Positions 26,932 through 34,702 of a DNA stretch of 64,000 bases are shown here, piece after piece (within the stretch, counting starts at the first letter, position 1; each line of letters starts with the position of its first letter). The stretch is taken from assembly GCA_019635875.1 (NCBI GenBank), contig JAHBYP010000006.1:186001-250000 (forward strand). Reading direction: 5' to 3'. The notes under the pieces are model-generated. The model had not been told where the DNA came from. It made no database searches and saw only the letters and a list, made by a program, of their open reading frames with translations. This stretch comes from Alphaproteobacteria bacterium (GTDB taxonomy: Bacteria; Pseudomonadota; Alphaproteobacteria; Reyranellales; Reyranellaceae). Position numbers and translations under genes: made by a program.

Positions 26932-27690
26932 CTACAATCCGTACGGCGCGAGCAGCTTGTCGACGTCGACGCGGATGCGCATGGCGGCGCCGATGTCAGC
27001 GGCGGCGGCCTCGGCGTGGCCCTTGGCCTTGCGCGCCAGGCCGCGGCCGTAGAGCGAGAACGGGCGATTGGCATCGATGCGCAGCGCGGCGCTGTAGTCG
27101 GCGATGGCGGCGTCGTAGCGGCCGGCCATGTGATGTGCCAGGCCGCGATTCTCGAAACCGAACACGTTCTTCGGCCGCAGCCGCAGCGCCCGGTCGAGAT
27201 CGGGCATGGCGCGATCGACATCCTTCTTCTTCAGGTGGGCGATGGCACGGGAGATCCGGAAGTCTGCGCTGCCGGGTCGCAGGCGGATCGCCTCGCTGTA
27301 ATCCTCGATCGCGCGGTCCTCCTTGCCCTGGTCGCTGTAGGCGTGCCCGCGGTTGATCAGGACGTCCGCCTGGCGCGGTTTCAGCCGCAGCGACTCGTCG
27401 TAGTCGCGCATCGCGCCGGCGTGGTCGCCCTTGCGGCCATGGGCGCTGCCCCTGATGTAGTGGGCCTTGGCCCTGTTGTCCGCGCTCTCGCGCTTCGATC
27501 CGATCACCGCGGTGCAGCCGGCAATGGCGATGTCGGGATTGCGATCGGCGCAACGCTTCCAGCTGTCGGGCTGCGCGGGCCGGGCCGGCCTGGCGGCCTT
27601 GGTCGGCGTCGTCTGCGCCGGCGCGTCGACCGCGCCCAGCGCCACGACGAGCGCCAGCGCCCACGCGGCGCCTGCTCTCCGCTGCTGCAT
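26932..27690 (-). CDS. Secreted tetratricopeptide-repeat protein
   Basis: This 252-residue protein has a signal peptide (MQQRRAGAAWALALVVALGA) and then CADRNPDIAIAGCTAVIGS followed by about five TPR units with DRAIEDYSEAIRLRP-like helices. The C-terminal LYGRGLARKAKG segment recurs in the larger TPR protein at 46736-47770. Both belong to a family of periplasmic TPR proteins common in alphaproteobacteria; the partner is unknown. The start at 27690 has GGGGAGCAGGA upstream. An upstream in-frame ATG at 27774 lies in a family A repeat and is rejected. Confidence 0.88.
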   Translation of the reverse strand: MQQRRAGAAWALALVVALGAVDAPAQTTPTKAARPARPAQPDSWKRCADRNPDIAIAGCTAVIGSKRESADNRAKAHYIRGSAHGRKGDHAGAMRDYDESLRLKPRQADVLINRGHAYSDQGKEDRAIEDYSEAIRLRPGSADFRISRAIAHLKKKDVDRAMPDLDRALRLRPKNVFGFENRGLAHHMAGRYDAAIADYSAALRIDANRPFSLYGRGLARKAKGHAEAAAADIGAAMRIRVDVDKLLAPYGL

Positions 27691-27773
27691 TCCTGCTCCC
27701 CCTGGAGGCCCGTTGTCGCGGACCCGGGCGGCAGCGTAGCGCGAGGGCGCTGTGGGCAACCAGTCGTGAGTCA

Positions 27774-27842
27774 TGTCATCCCGAGCGCAGCGAGGGATCC
27801 AGGAAGGTTGACTGGATCCCTCGCTGTCGCTCGGGACGACAG
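27774..27842. repeat. Family A palindromic repeat (copy 3)
   Basis: The inverted repeat begins tgtcatcccgagcgcagcg and ends cgctcgggacgacag, with a loop near gaaggttgac. It lies between the tctC stop (27851) and the TPR gene start, where it could terminate or stabilise RNA. Confidence 0.87.
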
Positions 27843-27850
27843 CGAGGACG

Positions 27851-28822
27851 CTACCGCATCTTCAGCGCCCATTCCGTGTACTTGGTCGCCTGCTTGTGCA
27901 GGTCGGCGTAGTACTTGGCGTATTCGGCGCCGACCATCGGCCGCAGCGCCAGGCCGGCGGCATCCATCTTGGTCTTCATGTCGGCGCTGTTGATCGCCTT
28001 GAGGAAGGCGGCCTCGAGCACCTTGATCGCGGCGGCCGGCGTGCCCTTGGGCGCCGCCACGCCGCGCGTCGAGCTGGAGATGATGGTCGGGTAGCCAAGC
28101 TCCTTGGTGGTCGGAACGTCGGGCAGGAAGGGCGAGCGCACGTGGTCGGTCACCGCCAGGCCGCGCACCTCGCCCGACAGCACGCGCTTGACCACGCTGC
28201 CGACGTTGTCGAAGGCCACGTCGACATGGCCGCCGATGACGCCGGCGAGCTGCTGCACGCCGCTGTCAAAATGCACGATGCGGAACTCCACGCCGGCCGC
28301 CTCGTGGGTCATCAGGATGGCGAGGTGGTCGTCGCTCAGGATGCCGGTGGTGCAGGCACGCACCGTGTTGGGCGCCTTCTTCGCCGCGTCGACCAGGTCC
28401 TTCATGTTCTTGAACGGGCTGTCGCCCTTGACCCAGATCAGGCCGGGGTCGAGCACCTGGTTGGCGACCGGGATGAAGCTCTCCATGTTGAAGACGGCCT
28501 TGCGCTCGGGATCGAGCACGATGGTGTTGACCGCCGGCAGGTTGATGAAGCCCAGCGTGTAGCCGTCGGGCCGCGCGCGGGCGATCTCGGTGAAGCCGAG
28601 CTGGCCGCCGGCGCCCGCCTTGTTGACCACGGTGACGGTCTGGCCGAGCTCCTTCTCGGCCGCGGCGGCGAGGATGCGCGCGCCCACGTCGGTGCTGCCG
28701 CCGGCGGCGAAGGCGACGATGAGCTGCAGCCCGCGGCGCGGGAAGGCGGCCTGGGCGATCGTCGGGCTGGCGAGCGCGCTGGCCGCCGTGGCGGCGAGCA
28801 ATGTGCGACGACGGATGATCAT
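27851..28822 (-). CDS. tctC: Tripartite tricarboxylate transporter substrate-binding protein (TctC/Bug family)
   Basis: This 323-residue periplasmic binding protein has an N-terminal RRRTLLAATAASALA export signal, which may be Tat-dependent, and the family motif FAAGGSTDVGAR near residue 45. The body shows KAGAGGQLG, DGYTLGFI and the late LGYPTIISSSTRG. Start 28822 has a strong AGGAGG. TctC delivers a carboxylate to TctA/TctB. The other two subunits are encoded upstream on the same strand, with repeats between. The ligand is not known. Confidence 0.93.
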   Translation of the reverse strand: MIIRRRTLLAATAASALASPTIAQAAFPRRGLQLIVAFAAGGSTDVGARILAAAAEKELGQTVTVVNKAGAGGQLGFTEIARARPDGYTLGFINLPAVNTIVLDPERKAVFNMESFIPVANQVLDPGLIWVKGDSPFKNMKDLVDAAKKAPNTVRACTTGILSDDHLAILMTHEAAGVEFRIVHFDSGVQQLAGVIGGHVDVAFDNVGSVVKRVLSGEVRGLAVTDHVRSPFLPDVPTTKELGYPTIISSSTRGVAAPKGTPAAAIKVLEAAFLKAINSADMKTKMDAAGLALRPMVGAEYAKYYADLHKQATKYTEWALKMR

Positions 28823-28844
28823 CTGGTGTTTCCTCCTTTGGTGT

Positions 28845-28967
28845 TCCCTCTCCCCGCGAGCGGGGAGAGGGTTAGGGTGAGGGGTAGCGGCTGGTTGCGC
28901 ACGACGGTGGTGCGTCACCTGATTCAGCCCCTCACCCCGACCCTCTCCCCGCGAGCGGGGAGAGGGA
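28845..28967. repeat. Family B double-hairpin repeat (copy 2)
   Basis: It has the same organisation as the copy at 25658: two ccctctccccgcgagcgggg-type hairpins around a linker with gatggtgcg-like and cctgattcagcc sequence. It occupies the space between tctA and tctC, so transcription through it would place a structured RNA between two transporter genes. Confidence 0.87.
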
Positions 28968-28975
28968 GATTGACC

Positions 28976-30475
28976 TCACTCGGCATCGCTTTCCCTCAGC
29001 TTGGAGAAGGTGCGGGGGCGCAGCAACATCGCGGCCAGCACGATCAGCGGGATCGCCAGCAGCGCCAGCGCCACCGGGCGGTCGAGAAAGATGGCGAAGC
29101 TGCCACCGGAGATCTCCAGCGTGGTGCGCAGCGACTTCTCCATCATCGGTCCCAGGATCAGCGCCAGGATCGCCGGCGCCAGCGGGAAGTCGAGCTTGCG
29201 CAGCAGGTAGCCGATGATTCCGAAGCCCAGCATGACCCAGACGTCGAACATGCTCTGCTTCAGGCTGTAGGAGCCGATGATGCAGAAGATCAGCACGCCG
29301 ACGCAGAGATAGCCGAACGGGATCCTCAGCAGCCTGGCCCACATCCCGACCAGCGGCAGGTTGAGGATCAGCAGGATCAGGTTGCCGACGAAGAAGCTGG
29401 CGATCACCGTCCACACCAGGTCGGGCCGCTCCTGGAACAGGAAGGGCCCGGGCTGCAGGCCGTGAATGATGAAGGCGCCCATCAGCACGGCGATGGTCGG
29501 CGAGCTCGGGATGCCGAGCGACAGCAGCGGCACCATGGCGCCGTTGGCGTAGGAGTTGTTCGCCGTCTCGGCCGCCGCCACGCCCTCGACGGCGCCCTTG
29601 CCGAAGCGCTTCGGCGTCTTCGACACGCGCTTCTCCAGCACATAGGCTATGAAGGTCGGCACGATGGCGCCGACGCCGGGAATCAGGCCGAGCACGAAGC
29701 CCACGCCGGTTCCGCGGGCGATCGCGCCGCGCGAGAGCCGCCACTCCTCCTTGCTGAGGTTCCAGTTCTTCAGGTCGGCCTGGATCAGGCGCGCCTGGCG
29801 CCTCTCGGCGGCGATCAAGAGCTCGCCGATGCCGAACAGGCCCATCACCACGGGCACGAAGCCGACACCGTCGATCAGCTCGTTGACGCCATAGGTGAAG
29901 CGCGGCGCGCCGCGCACCGGATCGAGCCCGACCATGGCGAGCAGCAGCCCGACGATGGTCATCAGCAGCGCCGCCCACATGTTGTTGCCGGCCAGCCCGA
30001 CCACCAGGCACAGACCGGCCACCATCAGGGCGAAGAACTCGGCCGGCCCGAACTTCAGCGCCAGCGACGCCAGCGGCGCGGCGACCAGCACAAGTGCCAC
30101 GGTCGCGAAGATGCCGCCGACGAAGGAGCCGATGGCGGCGATCGCCAGTGCCGAGCCGGCGCGGCCCTGGCGTGCCATCTGGTGGCCGTCGATGCAGGTG
30201 ATCACCGAGGCCGCCTCGCCCGGCACGTTGATCAGCACCGAGGTCACGGTGCCGCCATACATCGCGCCGTAGTAGATCGCCGCCAGCATGATGATGGCGC
30301 CGGTCGGATCGAGGTTGAAGGTGATCGGGATCAGGATCGCCGTGCCGGCCGCCGGCCCCAGCCCCGGCAGCACGCCGATCAGCGTGCCCAGCGTGCAGCC
30401 GGCGAAGGCGTAGAGCAGGTAGTTCCAGCTGAGTGCCGCGGCGAAGCCGGACATCAGATGACCAAGCGCTTCCAT
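28976..30475 (-). CDS. tctA: Tripartite tricarboxylate transporter large membrane subunit TctA
   Basis: This 499-residue TctA has about eleven to twelve transmembrane segments. It shows the conserved GVLPGLGPAAGTAIL region near residue 38, AIYYGAMYGGT, and ANNSYANGAMVPLLSLGIPSSPTIAVLMGA (recognisable in parts). It is a cation-coupled carboxylate permease. The next gene on the minus strand is tctB, separated by a 302-base stretch of repeats. Confidence 0.95.
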   Translation of the reverse strand: MEALGHLMSGFAAALSWNYLLYAFAGCTLGTLIGVLPGLGPAAGTAILIPITFNLDPTGAIIMLAAIYYGAMYGGTVTSVLINVPGEAASVITCIDGHQMARQGRAGSALAIAAIGSFVGGIFATVALVLVAAPLASLALKFGPAEFFALMVAGLCLVVGLAGNNMWAALLMTIVGLLLAMVGLDPVRGAPRFTYGVNELIDGVGFVPVVMGLFGIGELLIAAERRQARLIQADLKNWNLSKEEWRLSRGAIARGTGVGFVLGLIPGVGAIVPTFIAYVLEKRVSKTPKRFGKGAVEGVAAAETANNSYANGAMVPLLSLGIPSSPTIAVLMGAFIIHGLQPGPFLFQERPDLVWTVIASFFVGNLILLILNLPLVGMWARLLRIPFGYLCVGVLIFCIIGSYSLKQSMFDVWVMLGFGIIGYLLRKLDFPLAPAILALILGPMMEKSLRTTLEISGGSFAIFLDRPVALALLAIPLIVLAAMLLRPRTFSKLRESDAE

Positions 30476-30528
30476 CGGCTAACTCATGTTTCCTTTGCCC
30501 GCCGGTGCGGGAAGGCAGGAGTGGCGCC

Positions 30529-30751
30529 GTCATTCCGGGCGCAGCGAGGGATAGGGCGATCGCCTATGGATTTCTGACTTCCCTTCCCCCGGAGGGGGAA
30601 GGTGGCGCGCGCAGCGCGACGGAAGGGGGATGCCGCAACGAAATCGGTGTCCGTCTTCGACATCCCCCTTCCGCCCTTCGGGCACCTTCCCCCTCCGGGG
30701 GAAGGTAAGACCCGGGCAAATCGGCCATAGGCGATAGCCCCGGCGTGACAG
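30529..30751. repeat. Composite repeat: family C element nested inside a family A-like element
   Basis: The outer arms are gtcattccgggcgcagcgagg at 30529 and gcgtgacagg near 30751, with matching atcgcctatgg and ccataggcgat at 30558-30569 and 30725-30735. Between them, from about 30581 to 30706, lies a whole family C element (copy 2) with arms cttcccccggagggggaagg and ccttccccctccgggggaagg. The remainder of the 302-base tctB-tctA gap holds nothing recognisable. Confidence 0.72.
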
Positions 30752-30777
30752 GGGAGGTCGCTCGACGGACTCATGCC

Positions 30778-31248
30778 CTAGATCCCGAACCGGCCGACGG
30801 GCAGCAGCACGTCGAGCCAGGTGGTGAACACGTAGAACACCCCGACGCTGCCCAGCACGGCGAAGAGCGCGATCACCCACCAGCGGCGCTCGCCGAGCGC
30901 GACGGCGAGCGCGGCGTTGAACGCCAGCATGGTGATGCGGAAGCCCAGCACCTCCATGGCGGCGGCGGCGGCGGCGAGCATCAGCACGATGGCGAACCAG
31001 CGGCCGGCCCCCGGGCCGCTGGGCAGGATGCGCTCGGCCTCGCCGTCTACCGGCGCGGCGGCCGGCTCGCCGACGGTGGCGACCAGCAGACCGATCGCCA
31101 GCACCACGCCGATCAGCGCCATCCAGAAGGGAAAGAAGCCCGGCCCCGGCCCGAGCCGGTCGGTGAGCGGCAGCAGCCAGGACTGCCAGGCGGCGAACAG
31201 GCAGAACGCCAGCATCACGCCCGTCGCGACAAGCCTGCCCTGGCGCAT
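30778..31248 (-). CDS. tctB: Tripartite tricarboxylate transporter small membrane subunit TctB
   Basis: This 156-residue protein has about four transmembrane segments and the TctB-type start MRQGRLVATGVMLAFCLFAAW followed by GPGPGFFPFWMALIG. It contains the characteristic C-terminal WLDVLLPVG. ATG 31248 has GGAGGGC upstream; a longer frame to 31317 is less likely. It forms the membrane complex with TctA. Confidence 0.9.
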   Translation of the reverse strand: MRQGRLVATGVMLAFCLFAAWQSWLLPLTDRLGPGPGFFPFWMALIGVVLAIGLLVATVGEPAAAPVDGEAERILPSGPGAGRWFAIVLMLAAAAAAMEVLGFRITMLAFNAALAVALGERRWWVIALFAVLGSVGVFYVFTTWLDVLLPVGRFGI

Positions 31249-31360
31249 CCTGCGCGCCCTCCCGCTGTTCTTTCGTTGTTCGCGCCGGCAGCATAGCGGC
31301 AAAAGGGACGGGCGCAACGCGGCGCCGGCGGAAGAAGTGAAGCGACGCGACGGCCGCTAT

Positions 31361-32044
31361 TCAGCCTCCCGCGTCGCCCAGCATGCGGTCCGCCAGGCTG
31401 TAGCAGTGGCTCGCCTGGTAGGCGTTGCGGCCCCGGTTCATGTGCGTGAGGTTGAACGCCCGGATCGCCCGCAACGTCCGGCGACCGGCGAGGAACTTGC
31501 CGATCGAGGCGGCGCCGCGGACCCTGATGCCGAAGATGTCCCGGCCACGCGGGAAGAACCAGCTGACGTCTTGCGGCTCCCTGACGCTGCGCTCGAGCAA
31601 GGCCTCGTCCACCCGGTCCTGATCGATTGAACGGTCTGACGTGAAATCGGACAGATGCACCACGAACAGCGCGCGGATGCCCGCGCCGTCGGCGTAGAGC
31701 GAGAACAGCTCCATCCAGCTCGCATTGACGCGAACCAGCGCCTTGCCCGGCGTCGACGGCAGGCAGGACACCGACCAGTAATCCCGCTCGGTCCGGCGCG
31801 GGATGGGGATGCAGTCGCGGCCGTAGCGCCGGAGCATCGCCAGCACCTCCGGCGCCTGCGGCCGGCGCAGCAGCTTCTCGAACCGTGTGACGTATCTGAG
31901 ACGCAGCTCCAGCGACTCCGAGCGCTCCTCGGCGTCGCGCGGGACCGTCTTGCCCTGCATCCAGTCGCGCTGCTGCTGGAGATCCAGGAAGCGGCGCAGG
32001 CCGGTGGTGCTGGGTGGGCGAGTCGCGCTCTCGTCGGGTATCAT
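31361..32044 (-). CDS. Hypothetical protein, 227 residues, soluble
   Basis: No family is recognised. The protein is rich in Arg and Leu, with a segment YWSVSCLPSTPGKALVRVNASWMELF and a later FNLTHMNRGRN. There is no signal peptide or membrane helix. Codon use is as GC-rich as the housekeeping neighbours, unlike the three genes that follow. The start ATG 32044 is preceded by GGGATT. It faces away from the HEPN-like gene. Confidence 0.55.
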   Translation of the reverse strand: MIPDESATRPPSTTGLRRFLDLQQQRDWMQGKTVPRDAEERSESLELRLRYVTRFEKLLRRPQAPEVLAMLRRYGRDCIPIPRRTERDYWSVSCLPSTPGKALVRVNASWMELFSLYADGAGIRALFVVHLSDFTSDRSIDQDRVDEALLERSVREPQDVSWFFPRGRDIFGIRVRGAASIGKFLAGRRTLRAIRAFNLTHMNRGRNAYQASHCYSLADRMLGDAGG

Positions 32045-32127
32045 GGAAGCAATCCCGTGCTCTTCCTCAGGCTGTAGACTGATGGTATCGGGCTTGCGTT
32101 GTTGTCTGGAGAGGTACGATCACTCCT

Positions 32128-32922
32128 ATGAGGCCAACATACTCGACCGAAGCGATCAAACAGCTTCATGAGGGCCTAGAGTCCGTCCATCCGAAATATA
32201 CCAAGCTCCTGATGGCCTATCATGCCTGGGCATACGGTAATCCTTTGGCCGAAGTCATGGCGCGGCAAGGTTACTGTCGCCGGCTCCGCATCCTCGTCCA
32301 CTGCGTCCAGACGGCATTCGCTACTATTCCACCTGCGTCCAATGTGATCCCGTCCGACGAACCCCGGAGTGTGTGCACAATCTGCCTTCAGGCGTTCGTT
32401 TTGAATGTCTTTGGCTGCATGGACAATCTCGCCCAGATTTGGGTCAAAGAGCGTGGCATCAAGAGGTCTAATGGCAAGGAAATACCCCCACTCCTTATGG
32501 GCTTAGGAGCGAAGTGTGAGGACGTTCGAGAGTCGCTTTCTAGAGACTTCCAAGACTATCTCGATTCCAGCCTCATGAAGGGATGGTTCGCTTATCTGGA
32601 AGACTACCGGCATGCGCTCGCACACCGCATACCGCTGTACATCCCACCACATGCGGTAGGGCAATCTAACGCCGCTGCGTACAACGAGCTGGAGAATAGG
32701 ATGCGCGAGGCGCGACATCGCCTCGATATGGACGAGCACGATCGCCTTGAAGCAGAACAGTTGCAGCTGTGCAGCTTTCTCCCGGTGGCGACACATGCTT
32801 GGGACGAGACGACGCGTCCGATCCTCTTCCATAGCCAGATGCTTGCCGACTACGAAACTGTCGTTGACCTTGGTTGGCGTATGCTCAGAGAACTCGATCC
32901 AAGCACAAGCGCTGCGCGGTAA
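32128..32922 (+). CDS. HEPN-like protein of unknown function (accessory stretch)
   Basis: This 264-residue soluble protein contains the segment DYRHALAHRIPLY at about residues 168-180. An Arg followed after four residues by His (R-x4-H) fits the catalytic motif of HEPN ribonucleases. A long alpha-helical N-terminus surrounds ILVHCVQTAFA and LQAFVLNVFGCMDNLAQ. The base composition is clearly lower in GC than its surroundings, and codon use is less biased, a sign of recent acquisition. Its 3' end converges on the GIY-YIG gene. The HEPN call is by motif only and is tentative; nothing shows whether it is toxic or defensive. Confidence 0.55.
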   Translation: MRPTYSTEAIKQLHEGLESVHPKYTKLLMAYHAWAYGNPLAEVMARQGYCRRLRILVHCVQTAFATIPPASNVIPSDEPRSVCTICLQAFVLNVFGCMDNLAQIWVKERGIKRSNGKEIPPLLMGLGAKCEDVRESLSRDFQDYLDSSLMKGWFAYLEDYRHALAHRIPLYIPPHAVGQSNAAAYNELENRMREARHRLDMDEHDRLEAEQLQLCSFLPVATHAWDETTRPILFHSQMLADYETVVDLGWRMLRELDPSTSAAR

Positions 32923-32969
32923 CGAAGGGGGAGCTGTCCAACGCCAGCGAGAGGAAAGGCGCTTGTGTT

Positions 32970-33743
32970 TCAGCCAGTCTCTTGAACGAACTTCACGATG
33001 CTTTCGACCTCATCAAGCGTGGTATCAAACCACTCCGTGCCAGGGGCATCGCGCTTGCGCCCGCGTGCACGCAAAATTGAGTGGATCGCTTGCTCAACGG
33101 CAGCCACCTGCTGAACCTTCCATGTGCGCAGGACTGTGGGATTCTCGAAGCAGCACGTCTGCCTGCATTGCTGCTGAACTCGTGCATCCGCGTCATCTGC
33201 TCGAGTCAAGCCGATCTTGATTGGGAATCTCACTCCTTCCCGAACAATCGTCGGAAATGAATACATGTAAATGAAGCCCGCGGTGTCCACAAAACCGACA
33301 GGTCCAGCCTCCTCATCAGCGATTGCATCGGGATCGGCATCCGCCTCGGCTATCTCTTCATCCTCTTCTAAGTTGGAGACATTCCTGAACATGCCGTCTC
33401 CGACTCGCTCAAAAATACGAAGATTCTTCGCAAGGAACGGTATGTAGAAACCAAAGATTCTACTCATCCTCTGGAGCACATCGGACTGCGCTTTGCGAAT
33501 CTGAATATCGAGCTGTTCCCTCGTGTAGGTGTCGTTCAGCACCTTCTTGGATAGGTCCCGCAACAGAAAGGGGACGTCGCCGTACGGACGCGCAAGTTCG
33601 ACGATGCGTGGGAGTATCTCATACCGGGTTGCCTTGTAGACGTAGGAGCGTGTCGGTTCGAACGGAATGGCCATCGTGATCACCCCCAGTACGGGCGCAG
33701 GCGCGCCTTCAATCATTAGATCGACGCGCGGAAAGTATGGCAA
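32970..33743 (-). CDS. T5orf172/GIY-YIG-superfamily domain protein
   Basis: This 257-residue protein is split by an acidic linker (NLEEDEEIAEADADPDAIAD). The C-terminal part has FIYMYSFP, then PIKIGLTR with Arg spaced after the Lys, and a later EQAIHSILRARGRKR...EWF. That resembles the T5orf172/MUG113 branch of the GIY-YIG nuclease fold (YxY, KIGxT, Arg, His, Glu, WF). The N-terminal half (PRVDLMIEGAP to about residue 120) is helical and unassigned. The start ATG 33743 has AAGGTGA upstream; ATG 33674 is an alternative. It reads toward the HEPN-like gene. Confidence 0.65.
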   Translation of the reverse strand: MPYFPRVDLMIEGAPAPVLGVITMAIPFEPTRSYVYKATRYEILPRIVELARPYGDVPFLLRDLSKKVLNDTYTREQLDIQIRKAQSDVLQRMSRIFGFYIPFLAKNLRIFERVGDGMFRNVSNLEEDEEIAEADADPDAIADEEAGPVGFVDTAGFIYMYSFPTIVREGVRFPIKIGLTRADDADARVQQQCRQTCCFENPTVLRTWKVQQVAAVEQAIHSILRARGRKRDAPGTEWFDTTLDEVESIVKFVQETG

Positions 33744-33790
33744 TCACCTTACGTGCGCGCGCTTTTGTACTCGGAAGCGCGATGTGGGCG

Positions 33791-34663
33791 TTAGTCGTTG
33801 AGCAGCCGGGGATTGTCCTGCACTTGCAGTCCGTTGCGCCAAAGCGGCTCGAGAAGACTAAGCTCGATGCGGCCGTAGACTCGCTCGCGAGCTCGGTGGA
33901 TGAGGGATGCGTTGACCTTGGCTGCGAGGTCAGAGTGATCTGCCCGCGCGATGTTCTCAGCGAAAGCCTCCGTATGGGCAGCGACGAACATGCTCCGGGG
34001 CGATAGCGGCATCACGATCGAGAACTGAGGGTGGCTCGGGTTCTGCCAGAACCAGAGCGGTCGGTCAGTAGTGATGAGGGGCGCATTGGAATCGGGGATA
34101 GTGTGGGCGGACCACTTGAGGTCTACATACTCCCGGATACGGTCCGAATTTGTGATGTGGCGGGCCATCGTATCGAGGCCGAAGTTGTCGATCAGGCCAG
34201 GGTAGTGCTTGTCGATCCACTCGACGAATGTCGCTTCCGACGCGCTGCCCTTGGCGCGCTCGTACTCATCGGGGTTCTTGAGAAATGCTTCGCGGGCGCT
34301 AGCTGCATACTTGGCCCGCGCCTCGTTGACGATGCCGGGTACGCGGGCGTTGGCGGCGATCAGGAAAACCGCCCAAGCAGCACGCTCGTCCGGGGTCAGA
34401 TCACAGTCCTCGAGCTGTAGCATCTTGCGGTGGATCGGCGCGGCCGCGTTGTCGATCGGACTAAACAGGCTCTCTTCGATGATGTGACGCTCTGTATCGG
34501 GGACCTTGTCCTTGGCGTAGAGGTCATCCTCGTAGCCCGTGTTCTCCGGCGTCCGCCGGCCGGGCACGATGCGGTCGTTGATCCACTGATAAAAGGGGAC
34601 TTTGCCGTCTGGCTGCTCGGCCCACTGCTTGAGATAGAAGACGGGCACGTAGTGATGCCGCAC
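33791..34663 (-). CDS. DUF4238 family protein
   Basis: The frame encodes 290 residues from GTG 34663, preceded by CGGAG at six bases; a TTG at 34693 is the alternative. The N-terminal RHHYVPVFYLKQWA is the DUF4238 hallmark, and LITTDRPLWFWQNP and FVAAHTE are further conserved segments. The biochemical function of DUF4238 is unknown. It is co-directional with the GIY-YIG gene (47-base gap) and probably co-transcribed. GC content and codon use are lower than those of the polyprenyl synthetase next to it. Confidence 0.8.
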   Translation of the reverse strand: MRHHYVPVFYLKQWAEQPDGKVPFYQWINDRIVPGRRTPENTGYEDDLYAKDKVPDTERHIIEESLFSPIDNAAAPIHRKMLQLEDCDLTPDERAAWAVFLIAANARVPGIVNEARAKYAASAREAFLKNPDEYERAKGSASEATFVEWIDKHYPGLIDNFGLDTMARHITNSDRIREYVDLKWSAHTIPDSNAPLITTDRPLWFWQNPSHPQFSIVMPLSPRSMFVAAHTEAFAENIARADHSDLAAKVNASLIHRARERVYGRIELSLLEPLWRNGLQVQDNPRLLND

Positions 34664-34702
34664 GTTCGGCTCCGCTCCTTTGCGGCTTCCCAAACTGTGG
34701 CC

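Noticed and set aside
27896-30577. A long plus-strand open frame opposite tctC and tctA
   Set aside because: The complementary strand encodes intact TctC and TctA. The shadow product is dominated by Arg, Gly, Asp and His and crosses a repeat.
31361-34700. Accessory stretch as an integrated phage or genomic island with att sites
   Set aside because: No integrase, phage structural gene, tRNA boundary or direct repeats were found at the edges.
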